This document shows positions 26,217 to 34,907 of a DNA stretch of 64,000 nucleotides, piece by piece (the first letter of the stretch is position 1; each line of letters begins with the position of its first letter). The stretch lies in assembly GCF_900104955.1 (NCBI RefSeq), contig NZ_FNSI01000001.1:1584001-1648000 (forward strand), given 5' to 3'. The notes under the pieces are model-generated. The model searched no databases, was not told the DNA's origin, and was given only the letters and a program-made list of their open reading frames with translations. The position numbers and the translations under genes were made by a program. The DNA comes from Beijerinckia sp. 28-YEA-48. GTDB lineage: Bacteria > Pseudomonadota > Alphaproteobacteria > Rhizobiales > Beijerinckiaceae.

Positions 26217-26648
26217 GTGGTAGACGTTGCATCAACAACCGGAAATTCCAACAAGAGAAATTCCAACAAGACCTGGTTGTGGACCGGCCGCATCATGAGC
26301 GGCCTGGTCGTCGCCTTTCTCATCTTCGATGGCGGGATCAAACTGGTGCCGATCGCGCCCGTCACCGAAACTTTGCAGCAATTGGGCTATAGCGGCACGG
26401 TTGCGCAAGCACGCGGCCTCGGCATTCTCACCTTGGGGATCGCGCTGCTCTATGCGTGGCCGAAGACGTCGGTTTTCGGCGCCGTGCTGCTGACCGGCCT
26501 TCTCGGTGGTGCGATGGCCACGCATCTGCGGGTCGACTCGCCGCTCTTCAGCCATCTGCTGTTCGGCCTCTATCTCGGCCTCATCGCCTGGGGCGGATTG
26601 TGGCTGCGCGACGCCAAGTTGCGCGCCTTGTTTCCGATCCGCTTCTGA
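26217..26648 (+). CDS. DoxX-like membrane protein
   Basis: A 143-residue protein of the DoxX-like family with four membrane helices. GTG 26217 has a GGAGG site 5 nt upstream and is chosen; ATG 26193 and TTG 26181 lack such a site. The N-terminal tail contains a short duplicated stretch (NSNKRNSNK, from a 15-nt repeat). The first helix SGLVVAFLIFDGGIKLVP carries the K-x-x-x-P pattern of these proteins, and ARGLGILTLGIALLYAWP is the second. DoxX-like genes and an SRPBCC gene often follow DGPF/ECF42 pairs; redox or stress roles are proposed for the family but unproven. Confidence 0.85.
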   Translation: MVDVASTTGNSNKRNSNKTWLWTGRIMSGLVVAFLIFDGGIKLVPIAPVTETLQQLGYSGTVAQARGLGILTLGIALLYAWPKTSVFGAVLLTGLLGGAMATHLRVDSPLFSHLLFGLYLGLIAWGGLWLRDAKLRALFPIRF

Positions 26649-26670
26649 ACTGAATCCCAGGAGAACGACG

Positions 26671-27144
26671 ATGACACAGACCAACACCGCGGATCGCGAA
26701 CTCGTGCTCACCCGCGTCATCAATGCGCCGCGTGAAAAACTCTATCGCTGCTGGACCGAGCCGGAACTGATGAAGCAATGGTTCGCTCCCGCCCCTTATA
26801 CCACACCCGAAGTGAAGATCGACGTGCGGCCGGGTGGCTCAAGCCTGGTGGTGATGCGCAGCCCCGAGGGCACCGACATTCCCTGCCCCGGCGTCTATCT
26901 CGAAGTCATCCCGAACAAGAAGATCGTCGCCACCGATGCCTTCACGCAAGCCTGGGTACCCTCGAACAAACCGTTCATGACCCTCGTGTTGACCTTTGAG
27001 GATATCGGCAACGGCCAGACCCGCTACACGGCTGTGGCGCGACACTGGAGCGTCGAAGATCGCGAAGCGCATGAAAAAATGGGCTTTCACCAAGGCTGGG
27101 GCACTTGCACCGATCAGCTTGCGGCGCTCGCAGCGAAAATCTAG
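26671..27144 (+). CDS. SRPBCC (AHSA1-like) domain protein
   Basis: A 157-residue START/SRPBCC-fold protein of the AHSA1/YndB type. It starts with RELVLTRVINAPREKLYRCWTEPELMKQWFAP, the signature of the group (I-x-A-P-x-E-x-V-W/Y-x-A-x-T-x-P-x-x-x-x-x-W), and has the family motif ERLTF/VLTFEDIGNGQTRYT followed by a C-terminal helix. The fold forms a hydrophobic cavity for a small ligand. An SD (CAGGAG) lies upstream of the ATG. It is the last gene of the ECF42 operon (24436-27144), so it is probably a target of that sigma factor. The ligand is unknown. Confidence 0.92.
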   Translation: MTQTNTADRELVLTRVINAPREKLYRCWTEPELMKQWFAPAPYTTPEVKIDVRPGGSSLVVMRSPEGTDIPCPGVYLEVIPNKKIVATDAFTQAWVPSNKPFMTLVLTFEDIGNGQTRYTAVARHWSVEDREAHEKMGFHQGWGTCTDQLAALAAKI

Positions 27145-27219
27145 AAATCGGTGCGCGCATGGCCCTGGGCGTGTGATCCCGCCCGTGGCAGAATGCAGGC
27201 TTCTTTCATGGAGCTTGTC

Positions 27220-27477
27220 ATGCGCGCTGTTCATCTCGCTCTTGCGGTCGCGACCGTGATCCTTCCCGCCGCGACCGCGCAGGCCCAATCCTGCGGTCAG
27301 CTTTGGTATCAGCGTAACGCCGTCTATGCGGAAGCTGGATACTGCTTTCAGACGCAACGCGCCCGCGCCGAATTCGGCGAAAACTGCTTCCCACCCTATG
27401 GCCGCTTAAGCCCGCGACAGCAAGCACAGGTCAATGCCGTTCAGCGCCAGGAAGATTTGCGCGGATGCCCGCGCTGA
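27220..27477 (+). CDS. YARHG-domain exported protein
   Basis: An 85-residue secreted protein. ATG 27220 with a GGAG box 6 nt upstream gives a clean signal peptide (MRAVHLALAVATVILPAATAQA). The mature part, S-C-G-Q-L-W-Y-Q-R-N-A-V-Y-A-E-A-G-Y-C-F, is the YARHG motif, with a third cysteine in GENCFPP and a fourth at the end (GCPR). YARHG domains occur in secreted proteins and near peptidases; function is unknown. It is 75 nt after the SRPBCC gene and may be outside the ECF42 operon. Confidence 0.88.
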   Translation: MRAVHLALAVATVILPAATAQAQSCGQLWYQRNAVYAEAGYCFQTQRARAEFGENCFPPYGRLSPRQQAQVNAVQRQEDLRGCPR

Positions 27478-27576
27478 AGAGTGCACTATGCTGCCAAATT
27501 GCGCTCACCGCCGCCATTGACTATGAAGCAGTCTTTCAGTCCACACACCGAGTGGCCCAAATTAGGTGACAATGCG

Positions 27577-28569
27577 ATGAGCACCAGCAAGAAACTGCGA
27601 CAGATCGGCAAGTCTGGCATCGAAACGCCGGCCATCGGCCTTGGCTGCATGTCTCTCACCGGCACGTATGGCGCCAGCACGGACGAAGCCAGCATCGATG
27701 TGATCCGCGCCGCGCTCGACAACGGCGTCACGCTGCTCGACTCCTCCGATATGTATGGCGACGGTAAGAACGAAGAACTGATCGCGCAAGCCATCAAGGG
27801 CCGCCGCGACCAGGCCGTCATCGCCACCAAGTTCGGCAATCTCGGTGGCCGTGGCGGCAAATTCGCCGATGGCAAGCCCGAGACCGTGGTGCGCTCCTGT
27901 GAGGCGAGCCTGAAGCGGCTCGGCATCGAGACCATCGATCTTTACTATCAGCACCGAATCGATCCCGATGTGCCAGTGGAAGAGACAGTCGGCGCGATGG
28001 CGCAACTCGTGGCGCAAGGCAAAGTGCGCGCGCTCGGCCTGAGCGAAGCCAGCCCGGAGACGATCCGTCGCGCCCACAAGGTGCATCCGATCGCTGCCGT
28101 GCAGAACGAATTCTCGCTGCTCTATCGCACCGAAGCGGAAGAGACCCGCCAGACGACGCGCGATCTCGGCATTTCCTTTGTCGCTTATTCGCCGCTTGGC
28201 CGTAGCCTGCTGACCGCAGCCGTCGTCGACGACTCGTCCTTTACCGAGGGCGATGCGCGTCGTCGCCATCCGCGCTTCGCCGCGGACAATCTGGCGCGCA
28301 ATGTCGATCTCGTCGGCCGCCTCAAGACGATTGCCGAGGAAAAGCGCTGCACGCCGGGCCAGCTCGCTTTAGCGTGGCTGCTGGCGCAAGGCGACGATGT
28401 CATCGCCATTCCCGGCACTAAGCGTCGCGAGCGCCTCATCGAAAACATCGGCGCGTTGAATGTCGAACTCGGCGCTGACGATCTGCGTCGTATCGCAGAA
28501 GCCATTCCGAAGGGCGCGGCTGCCGGCTTGCGCTATCCCGAAGGACAGATGGGCAGCGTGTTCCTCTAA
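27577..28569 (+). CDS. Aldo/keto reductase
   Basis: A 330-residue NADPH-dependent aldo/keto reductase of the AKR11/13-like (YghZ/Tas) group. An AGGTGA site precedes the ATG. The catalytic tetrad is visible: D and Y in LLDSSDMYGDGKNEELI, K in VIATKFGN, and H in LYYQHRIDP. The C-terminal VIAIPGTKRRERLIENIGA binds the adenosine phosphate of NADPH. All residues expected for activity are present. It has no close operon partner and its substrate is unknown. Members reduce aldehydes and ketones in the cytoplasm. Confidence 0.93.
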   Translation: MSTSKKLRQIGKSGIETPAIGLGCMSLTGTYGASTDEASIDVIRAALDNGVTLLDSSDMYGDGKNEELIAQAIKGRRDQAVIATKFGNLGGRGGKFADGKPETVVRSCEASLKRLGIETIDLYYQHRIDPDVPVEETVGAMAQLVAQGKVRALGLSEASPETIRRAHKVHPIAAVQNEFSLLYRTEAEETRQTTRDLGISFVAYSPLGRSLLTAAVVDDSSFTEGDARRRHPRFAADNLARNVDLVGRLKTIAEEKRCTPGQLALAWLLAQGDDVIAIPGTKRRERLIENIGALNVELGADDLRRIAEAIPKGAAAGLRYPEGQMGSVFL

Positions 28570-28692
28570 GCCGCGAAGCACTACGACGGTAAAACTCCGC
28601 CCATTGTCAATCTGCCCTGTCCGGTATAATTTTGGAAAGTGCAGAGGGAGACAGGCCACCATTGTGGCTTGTCTGCACAAATGGGGGAACGC

Positions 28693-29664
28693 ATGATCAG
28701 GAAAAGCCTGCTCGGGCTCTGTGCTTTTGCTGGATTTCTTTCAGCCTTGCCAGCAGCGGCGCAAACCTGGCCGACAAAGCCGGTTCGTTTCATCCTCCCC
28801 TTTGGGCCCGGATCGGGCATCGATATCACCGCACGTCTGCTGCAGGACCGCCTCAGTTCGAAATGGGGACAACCGATCGTCATCGAACATCGACCTGGCG
28901 GCGATGCGCTGATCGCCATTGGCGCCTTCGCCAACGCCGCCGACGATCATGTTCTACTTTATGCCTCGCTTGCGAACTTCCTGGCGCATCCCTACCAGCA
29001 TGAAAAGCTGCCCTATAATCTCGCCCGCGATATCGCGCCGATCGCCAGGGTCAGCGAAACTGTTCTGTCGGTCTCGGTGCCGACCGCGCTGGGCATCAAC
29101 AACCTGAAAGAGCTTGTCGCACGCGCCCACGCTGAGCCCGGTAAATTGAGTGGTACGTCATCGGCTGGCATCGCCGCCTTCACCTGGTCGGCATTCATGA
29201 AGAACGAAAAGATCGACATCCCCCAGGTGCCCTATCGTGATGCGGTGATGGCGCCCAACGATCTCAGCGAAGGCCGGCTGCAAGTCATCTTCGGCGCGCT
29301 TGCCGCGATCGGCCCCCAGCTCAAATCCGGCAAGGTGAAGGTGATCGCGGTCAGCGGCAACAGTCGTTCGCCACTTGCTCCGGAAGCGCCCACAGCTGCC
29401 GAAGCCGGCTTCCCCGTTCTCAATGCCGCGAGTTCCGTAGGTCTATTTGGCCCAAGCAGCATGTCGCCGGAATTGCGCGCCCGCATCGGCGCCGATGTCG
29501 TAGCCGCCGCCTCCGATCCCGCATTCATCGAACGTGTCACGATCACAGGCCAGGCTGTGGCACCGGCCGGTGCGGCTGCGATGGAAAAGAGCTTGCAGAC
29601 GCAGACTGAGAATGTCGCCGAGATCGCCGCTCAATTGAACATGAAGCGGTTGAGCCGCGAGTAA
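28693..29664 (+). CDS. Tripartite tricarboxylate transporter substrate-binding protein (TctC/Bug)
   Basis: A 323-residue periplasmic binding protein of the Bug/TctC family. A GGGGGAA site precedes the ATG and a signal peptide (ending ALPAAAQ) is clear. The mature start TWPTKPVRFILPFGPGSGIDITARLLQD and VIEHRPGGDALIAIGAFANA are the two conserved ligand-loop regions of the family, and the second domain has the VPYRDAVMAPND loop. No TctA or TctB membrane genes are nearby, so it is an orphan, as is common in Bug-rich genomes. Bug proteins bind carboxylates or aromatic acids and some act as sensors. A second copy is at 59028-60005. Confidence 0.92.
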   Translation: MIRKSLLGLCAFAGFLSALPAAAQTWPTKPVRFILPFGPGSGIDITARLLQDRLSSKWGQPIVIEHRPGGDALIAIGAFANAADDHVLLYASLANFLAHPYQHEKLPYNLARDIAPIARVSETVLSVSVPTALGINNLKELVARAHAEPGKLSGTSSAGIAAFTWSAFMKNEKIDIPQVPYRDAVMAPNDLSEGRLQVIFGALAAIGPQLKSGKVKVIAVSGNSRSPLAPEAPTAAEAGFPVLNAASSVGLFGPSSMSPELRARIGADVVAAASDPAFIERVTITGQAVAPAGAAAMEKSLQTQTENVAEIAAQLNMKRLSRE

Positions 29665-29675
29665 TCGCGGCTCAA
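29650..29675 (+). terminator. Perfect hairpin spanning the TctC stop codon
   Basis: A perfect 11-bp stem (TTGAGCCGCGA with TCGCGGCTCAA) has the loop GTAA, which contains the TAA stop of the TctC gene (29662-29664). There is no T-tract, so terminator function is uncertain; it could also affect mRNA stability or translation termination. Confidence 0.4.
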
Positions 29676-29806
29676 ATCAGCAAGACCTAAACTCGTATCA
29701 ATGCCCAAAGAGTTCACCTCCTCGATAGACACTGCTGATTTTCGACTGCGCCGCTTAAGTCTTTTGCACTAGGCGTGCGACGCACGTCACGCACTCTCAA
29801 CAGCTC

Positions 29807-29820
29807 TCACAAGCCCGTGA
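29807..29820 (+). promoter_or_regulatory. Palindromic element, copy 1 (TCACAAGCCCGTGA)
   Basis: TCACAAGCCCGTGA differs at one base from the perfect palindrome found twice downstream. It lies 80 nt before the first of three small exported-protein genes. Half-sites TCACG and CGTGA flank a 4-nt AGCC spacer. A transcription-factor site is the simplest reading. Confidence 0.45.
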
Positions 29821-29842
29821 AACGGCTCTCCCGACGGTATTC

Positions 29843-29873
29843 GTGCCCACATCATGTCGCATGATTTGGGCAC
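29843..29873 (+). promoter_or_regulatory. Long leader hairpin
   Basis: A 14-bp stem with one mismatch (left arm 29843-29856, right arm 29860-29873, loop TCG) lies between the palindrome and the ribosome binding site of the 29901 gene. No T-tract follows it, so it is not a standard terminator; an RNA structure or an operator are both possible. Confidence 0.45.
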
Positions 29874-29900
29874 GGCAAAACCACCCTAAGGAGAGACGCT

Positions 29901-30149
29901 ATGATCAAGTCCCTTGTTTTTGTTGCGGGTGCCCTCGCGGCAACCTTGGCTCTATCGGGCCCCACCTTCGCGAAGAGCAGCATGACTGCCAAGCATAGGC
30001 ACTATCGCGCCATGGTCACGGAACCGGCGCCTGCCTACGTCCCCTACTATCCCGCGCCGGCCCCCATTCTTTCGCCGCGCCAGTTTGATCCGCAACGCGC
30101 CTATCAGGGCCGCGACCAGACGCTGGATTTCAACAACCACTACTATTGA
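29901..30149 (+). CDS. Small exported Pro/Tyr-rich protein
   Basis: An 82-residue secreted protein. An AAGGAGAG site precedes the ATG and the signal peptide MIKSLVFVAGALAATLALSG...FA is clear. The mature chain has a basic H-R-H-Y-R segment, a run of Pro, Tyr and Ala, and ends Q-T-L-D-F-N-N-H-Y-Y. Its signal peptide and the Q-x-T-L-D tail resemble the two longer proteins encoded downstream, and the same palindrome lies before each, so they look like one family. A long hairpin precedes the ribosome binding site. Function unknown. Confidence 0.8.
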   Translation: MIKSLVFVAGALAATLALSGPTFAKSSMTAKHRHYRAMVTEPAPAYVPYYPAPAPILSPRQFDPQRAYQGRDQTLDFNNHYY

Positions 30150-30217
30150 TTCTGAACGGTATCGTATCGTTTATATCTATAATTTTCAATAACCTATCGC
30201 ACTGCAATCACGAATAT

Positions 30218-30231
30218 TCACGAGCCCGTGA
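30218..30231 (+). promoter_or_regulatory. Palindromic element, copy 2 (TCACGAGCCCGTGA)
   Basis: A perfect inverted repeat (TCACG-AGCC-CGTGA) 114 nt before the gene at 30346. It is identical to copy 3. The 576-nt spacing between copies 2 and 3 equals the spacing of the gene pair, so it is part of the duplicated unit. Confidence 0.5.
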
Positions 30232-30345
30232 GAGACCCTCGAAAAGCTGGTTTGGGCGCATACATCATGACCAGACGCCGATCGACGTCTCTACGCTCCG
30301 GTGCCAATGCGGGCCGCAGCGTCTGTAAGAAAATGGAGAATTACC

Positions 30346-30657
30346 ATGACCCGTTCTTTAGCTCTTGTTGCGGGCGTTTTCGCCGCGACCGTTGCTTTCT
30401 CTGGCGCCTCGTTCGCGCAGAGCCGTCCGTCTGATGCCACTCTCGACTCTTATGTGGCACCGCAGGCCGCCGTGGCTGCGCCGACCATTCACCGTAGTGC
30501 CCAGGACCTGCGTCAACAGCGTCTGAGCGATCTGCGCCAGGAGACCACCTCCGCTGGCCAGCCGCTTGCCCCGACGGTTGCTCACAACATCACTGTGACC
30601 GCCAAGGATCGTGCGCTGCAGGCGATCTACAACGATCAGGACAGCACGCTCGACTAA
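30346..30657 (+). CDS. Small exported protein, first copy of a tandem pair
   Basis: A 103-residue exported protein with a strong signal peptide (MTRSLALVAGVFAATVAFSGASFAQ). It is 90 of 103 residues identical to the protein of 30925-31236 by hand count, with most differences in one 14-residue segment near the C-terminus (residues 74-87). The mature part is polar and contains a helix with R-Q-Q-R-L-S-D-L-R-Q-E-T-T, then A-K-D-R-A-L-Q-A-I-Y-N-D-Q-D-S-T-L-D. No known domain. The upstream palindrome and the downstream terminator belong to the same duplicated unit. Possibly a periplasmic stress or envelope protein (inference). Confidence 0.85.
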   Translation: MTRSLALVAGVFAATVAFSGASFAQSRPSDATLDSYVAPQAAVAAPTIHRSAQDLRQQRLSDLRQETTSAGQPLAPTVAHNITVTAKDRALQAIYNDQDSTLD

Positions 30658-30699
30658 TCTCGATGCTGTCGTAAGATTGAGTTTGAGTTTCTAAAAAAG

Positions 30700-30732
30700 C
30701 CGCCGCGTTCTCAACGCGGCGGTTTCTTTTTT
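30700..30732 (+). terminator. Rho-independent terminator, copy 1
   Basis: A 10-bp stem (CCGCCGCGTT with AACGCGGCGG, loop CTC) is flanked by A-rich sequence on the left and followed by TTTCTTTTTT. It lies 43 nt past the stop at 30657 and is a textbook intrinsic terminator. Confidence 0.92.
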
Positions 30733-30793
30733 GCTGACGTCCGTTCAGACTTTTGCGCTCACCACAGCCACTTCAGCTTCTCATCACAAACAC

Positions 30794-30807
30794 TCACGAG
30801 CCCGTGA
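30794..30807 (+). promoter_or_regulatory. Palindromic element, copy 3 (TCACGAGCCCGTGA)
   Basis: A perfect inverted repeat identical to copy 2, extended by one base pair on each side (CTCACG...CGTGAG). It is 117 nt before the gene at 30925. Confidence 0.5.
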
Positions 30808-30924
30808 GATAGCGATGCAAAAACGAAATCGACACCTACATCCTGATGGTGACGCCGATTGACGTCTTCGCTTCAGCGCCAACAAGGGCTGGAGCATAAG
30901 CAAGATGAAGTATGGAGAATTAAG

Positions 30925-31236
30925 ATGACTCGTTCGTTTGCTCTTGTTGCGGGCGCTTTCGCCGCGACTGTTGCTTTCTCTGGCGCCTCGTTCGCGCAGA
31001 GCCGTCCGTCTGACGCCACCCTCGACTCTTATGTGGCACCGCAGGCCGCCGTGGCTGCGCCGACCATTCACCGTTCCGCTAAGGATTTGCGCCAACAGCG
31101 CGTGAGCGATCTGCGCCAGGAGACCACCTCCGCCGGCCAACCTTTCGTTGCCGTGCCCGCGCAGGGCATCACGCTGACGTCCAAGGACCGTGCCCTTCAG
31201 GCGATTTACAACGATCAGGACAGCACGCTCGACTAA
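30925..31236 (+). CDS. Small exported protein, second copy of a tandem pair
   Basis: A 103-residue exported protein, the near-identical paralogue of the gene at 30346. The signal peptide and the first 70 residues are almost unchanged, and the last 16 residues (DRALQAIYNDQDSTLD) are identical. The divergent part is a short segment around residues 74-87, where the second copy has FVAVPAQGITLTS. Leader sequence (GACGCCGAT-GACGTCT, ATGGAGAATTA before the ATG), palindrome and terminator are also duplicated, so the whole unit of about 580 bp was copied in tandem. Function unknown. Confidence 0.85.
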   Translation: MTRSFALVAGAFAATVAFSGASFAQSRPSDATLDSYVAPQAAVAAPTIHRSAKDLRQQRVSDLRQETTSAGQPFVAVPAQGITLTSKDRALQAIYNDQDSTLD

Positions 31237-31279
31237 TCTCGACGCTGTCCTAGGATCAAGTTTGAGTTTTTTTTAAAAA

Positions 31280-31310
31280 CCGCCGCGTTCATCAACGCGG
31301 CGGTCTCTTT
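31280..31310 (+). terminator. Rho-independent terminator, copy 2
   Basis: The same 10-bp stem as the first terminator (CCGCCGCGTT with AACGCGGCGG) with a 4-nt loop, followed by TCTCTTT. It lies 44 nt past the stop at 31236, and its T-tract is weaker than in copy 1. Confidence 0.88.
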
Positions 31311-31373
31311 ATGCAGTTGCCCTGCCGTGTGCGTTTGCCATACTGATCGTCCCCCAGTTGGAAACGCCTTTAT

Positions 31374-32813
31374 ATGTCGACGGCTCCCGTTATCGTCTGG
31401 CTACGCAACGATTTGCGGCTCAGCGACAATCCGGCTCTTGCGGCGGCGATTGCGACCGGCGCCCCTCTCCTCGTCATCTATATTCTGGAAACAGGAGTGC
31501 GCGCACGAGGCGGCGCCAGCCGGTGGTGGTTGCATCATTCGCTCGATCAGCTTTCCAAGGAACTGAGCAAGCGCGGTGGCCGCCTCGACATATTAGAAGG
31601 ATCCGCCATCGCTCTTGTCCCACAGCTCGCCGACAGACTGGCCGCAAGCCATGTGTTCTGGAATCGTCGCTACGATGCAGCCGGCATCGAAATTGATAAG
31701 ACCCTTAAGGCGGAACTGCTGAACGCCGGCACGCATGCCGAAAGTTTCAACGGTCAGCTTCTGAATGAACCCTGGACCATGACGACCAAGATTGGCGGCC
31801 CCTTCAAGGTCTTCACACCTTACTGGCGGGCCTGTCTCGCCATGCCCGATCCCGATGCACCGCAACGTGCGCCTGCCAAAATACAGGCCGCGGACTGGAC
31901 GTCAGGCGCGCCGGCGCGCAGCAAACTCAGCGACCTTCATCTGCTGCCTCGCAAGCCCGATTGGGCGGCAGGCCTGCGCGATGCCTGGACCCCAGGCGAA
32001 GCCAGCGCACGCCAATGCCTATCAACCTTTCTCGACGAGGCTCTGCCGCATTACGCCGACCAGCGTGACCAACCGGGTAAACGCTCGACGTCCAGGCTGT
32101 CCGCGCATCTGGCCTTTGGCGAAATTTCACCTCGCCAAGTCTGGCATGCGGCTCACCATGCCGGACAGCGTTCGCCGGCCCTGGCGTCCAATGTCGCAAA
32201 ATTTCTGTCCGAGATCGGCTGGCGAGAGTTTTCTTATCACCTGCTGTTCCACAATCCGGATCTGGCACGAAAGAACTACAATGTTCGTTTCGACGATTTT
32301 CCGTGGCGAACATCAGCCGAGGACGAGAGCGCCTGGCGCAAGGGGCTGACCGGCTATCCGATTGTCGATGCCGGCATGCGGGAACTCTGGCAGACCGGCT
32401 TCATGCATAACCGCGTCCGCATGATCGCAGCCTCATTTCTCATCAAACATCTGCTGCTCGACTGGCGCCTCGGCGAAGCCTGGTTTTGGGATACGCTGGT
32501 CGATGCCGATCCGGCGAACAATGCGGCGAGCTGGCAATGGGTCGCCGGCTCAGGCGCCGATGCAGCGCCCTACTTCCGCATTTTCAATCCGATCCTGCAG
32601 GGCGAGAAGTTCGATCCCCTGGGCCGATATGTTCGCACCTACGTGCCAGAACTCGCGAACGTGCCCGACGCTTATCTGCATAAGCCCTGGACCGCACCGA
32701 CCGAGATCTTGAGCAAGGCCGGCGTCGAGCTCGGCGTGACTTATCCGAGACCGATCGTCGATCATGCGCAGGCCCGCGCTCGTGCGCTGGCAGCGTTCAA
32801 GACCCTAGATTAA
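31374..32813 (+). CDS. phrB: Deoxyribodipyrimidine photolyase
   Basis: A 479-residue class I CPD photolyase of the cryptochrome/photolyase family, which repairs UV-induced pyrimidine dimers using light and FADH. The N-terminal antenna domain starts [17 protein letters not shown]. The FAD domain shows [72 protein letters not shown] and the tryptophan-rich [25 protein letters not shown] segment, as in CPD photolyases. Its stop overlaps the stop of the convergent der gene by 3 nt (TTAA). No operon partner. Confidence 0.96.
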   Translation: MSTAPVIVWLRNDLRLSDNPALAAAIATGAPLLVIYILETGVRARGGASRWWLHHSLDQLSKELSKRGGRLDILEGSAIALVPQLADRLAASHVFWNRRYDAAGIEIDKTLKAELLNAGTHAESFNGQLLNEPWTMTTKIGGPFKVFTPYWRACLAMPDPDAPQRAPAKIQAADWTSGAPARSKLSDLHLLPRKPDWAAGLRDAWTPGEASARQCLSTFLDEALPHYADQRDQPGKRSTSRLSAHLAFGEISPRQVWHAAHHAGQRSPALASNVAKFLSEIGWREFSYHLLFHNPDLARKNYNVRFDDFPWRTSAEDESAWRKGLTGYPIVDAGMRELWQTGFMHNRVRMIAASFLIKHLLLDWRLGEAWFWDTLVDADPANNAASWQWVAGSGADAAPYFRIFNPILQGEKFDPLGRYVRTYVPELANVPDAYLHKPWTAPTEILSKAGVELGVTYPRPIVDHAQARARALAAFKTLD

Positions 32814-34231
32814 GAACCGCGTTTGCGCTTCTCATAAGGGTTGCTGGTGGTGCGCTTGGAGATGCGGATAGGCACGCCCGGCAGTTCGAACGTCGCGCGC
32901 AATCCGTTGATCAGAAAGCGCTCGTAGCTGACCGGCAGCGAGTCGAGCTGATTGCCGAAGATGACGAAATACGGCGGCCGCGCCTTCGGCTGCGTCATGT
33001 AGCGGATCTTGATGCGGCGGCCGGAGACGGCTGGTGGAGGCGTCTGTTCGACGGCGCCTTCCAGCCAGCGGTTGATGCGGCCAGTGGAGATACGCTTATT
33101 CCAGACTTCGTGCGTGCTCAGAATCGCCTGCATCAGCTTGTCGATGCCAGTGCCTTCGAGACCCGAAACCGGCACGACGGCAGCGCCGCGCACCTGCGGC
33201 AACAGACGGTCGGCTTTCTCGCGCAGGTCGCGCATGAGCTTCTGCGGGTCCTCGATCAAATCCCACTTGTTGACGCCGATGACCAGCGCCCGGCCCTCGC
33301 GCTCGACCAGGTCGGCGATGGTCAGATCCTGTTTTTCGAAAGGGATCGTCGCGTCGAGCAGGAGGACGACCACTTCAGCGAATTTCACCGCCCGCAGCGC
33401 GTCGCCCGCAGCCAGTTTCTCGAGCTTGTCCTGAATGCTCGCCTTGCGGCGCAGACCGGCCGTGTCGAACAGCTTCAACTTGCGGTCGGGCCCATGGCGA
33501 GGCGTCCAGACGAAATCGACCGAGATCGAATCCCGCGTCACGCCGGCTTCCGGGCCGGTGAGCAGACGGTCTTCGCCGACGATGCGATTGATCAAGGTTG
33601 ACTTGCCGGCATTCGGACGACCAACGACGGCGATGCGCAGCGGCTTGGTCGGATCAAGTTCGCTGCCATCTTCCTCGTCGCCGAGAACGAGCGGTGTGGC
33701 GCCCTCCTCGTCGTCTTCGGCCGGCAGCGCGGTTTCGTCCGGCAGCGCTTCGCGCAAGGCGGCATAGAGTTCGCTAAAGCCATCGCCGTGCTCAGCCGAC
33801 AAGGCAATCGGATCACCAAGACCAAGCGAAAAGGCTTCATAAGCGCCGGATTCACCCGTTCTGCCTTCCGCCTTGTTGGCGATAAGCACGATGGGCTTGT
33901 CGGCGCGGCGCACCAGGTCGGCGAAATGCCGGTCCGTCGGCGTGATGCCGGTGCGTGCGTCGATGACAAAGAAAATCGCGTCGGCCGAAGCAATGGCGGC
34001 TTCAGTTTGCGCCCGCATGCGCCCGGTCAAGGAATCCGGGTCGCTTTGTTCGAGGCCGGCGGTATCGATGATCGAGAAGTCGAGATCGCCCAGATGCGCG
34101 TCTCCTTCACGCCGGTCGCGGGTCACCCCGGGCCGGTCGTCAACGAGAGCGAGCTTCTTGCCGACAAGTCGATTGAACAAAGTCGACTTGCCGACGTTCG
34201 GCCGCCCGATGATGGCGACGGTAAAATGCAT
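32810..34231 (-). CDS. der: Ribosome biogenesis GTPase Der (EngA)
   Basis: A 473-residue double GTPase needed for 50S ribosome assembly. Two G domains are visible: G1 GRPNVGKST with DTAGLEQSD for the first, and GRPNAGKST with [11 protein letters not shown] for the second, with NKWD in the second G4 motif. A C-terminal KH-like domain follows (ending [10 protein letters not shown]). ATG 34231 is chosen over a long upstream frame. It follows the TPR gene by 16 nt on the same strand. The first G4 reads NKAE, which differs from the usual NKxD. Confidence 0.97.
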   Translation of the reverse strand: MHFTVAIIGRPNVGKSTLFNRLVGKKLALVDDRPGVTRDRREGDAHLGDLDFSIIDTAGLEQSDPDSLTGRMRAQTEAAIASADAIFFVIDARTGITPTDRHFADLVRRADKPIVLIANKAEGRTGESGAYEAFSLGLGDPIALSAEHGDGFSELYAALREALPDETALPAEDDEEGATPLVLGDEEDGSELDPTKPLRIAVVGRPNAGKSTLINRIVGEDRLLTGPEAGVTRDSISVDFVWTPRHGPDRKLKLFDTAGLRRKASIQDKLEKLAAGDALRAVKFAEVVVLLLDATIPFEKQDLTIADLVEREGRALVIGVNKWDLIEDPQKLMRDLREKADRLLPQVRGAAVVPVSGLEGTGIDKLMQAILSTHEVWNKRISTGRINRWLEGAVEQTPPPAVSGRRIKIRYMTQPKARPPYFVIFGNQLDSLPVSYERFLINGLRATFELPGVPIRISKRTTSNPYEKRKRGS

Positions 34232-34247
34232 GATCGTCCAATCCAGG

Positions 34248-34907
34248 CTATTGCCCGGTCGTTGCCCCGGAAGCGACAAGGCCGAGAAGTGTCGAGGCGC
34301 GGTCGCGGGTTGATTGCGGTGTTTGCGGATCAGCGACGACCATGTCGAGCCAACGACCGGCGCTCTGCATGTCACCGGCCTTCAGCGCGGCGAGGCCGAG
34401 CAGTTCGCGGGCGGTATGGCGGAACGGGCTCGTCGGCGCGGCTAGCGGCTCAATGCGCTGCTTGATTTCGGCCTGATCGGCGTCGTCGATGCGCAGATAG
34501 GCGGCGCGTAGCTTGGCGGCTTGCTGCAGCAGAGGATCGACAGCGCTGTCAGCGGCGATCGCATCATAAATCTGCACCGCTTCCTTGGGATCGCGGGTGC
34601 CGATCTCATCGGCGGCGCGCAGGCGTGCCAGCACCTGGTAGCCCGGGTTGCCGGTCTTGGCGATCTCGAGGAAAGCCGCTTCGGCCTCCTTCGGCTTGCC
34701 ATCGCGCACCAGTTGCAGCGCCGCCTGGAACTGGGCGCCGGAGGCCTGCGCCGCTTTCAGGCGCTGCGTTTCCCAAATGCGCCAGCCAGCGGTGGCGGCC
34801 ACCACCAGCACGGCCACGGCGATGATGATGTTTTGATACTTCTGCCAAAACTTGGCAGCTCGGTCGCGGCGATATTCTTCGTCGACCTCGCGGATAAAAT
34901 CGGACAT
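34248..34907 (-). CDS. YfgM-like TPR membrane protein
   Basis: A 219-residue protein of the YfgM/DUF2133 TPR_21 family. The N-terminus [17 protein letters not shown] is typical, followed by a single membrane helix ([16 protein letters not shown]) and a periplasmic helical-repeat domain. YfgM works with PpiD near the SecYEG translocon in enterobacteria, and the gene order TPR protein then der is conserved widely. GGAAAG lies upstream of the ATG at 34907. In alphaproteobacteria BamB often lies between the two, but it is absent here. Confidence 0.9.
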   Translation of the reverse strand: MSDFIREVDEEYRRDRAAKFWQKYQNIIIAVAVLVVAATAGWRIWETQRLKAAQASGAQFQAALQLVRDGKPKEAEAAFLEIAKTGNPGYQVLARLRAADEIGTRDPKEAVQIYDAIAADSAVDPLLQQAAKLRAAYLRIDDADQAEIKQRIEPLAAPTSPFRHTARELLGLAALKAGDMQSAGRWLDMVVADPQTPQSTRDRASTLLGLVASGATTGQ

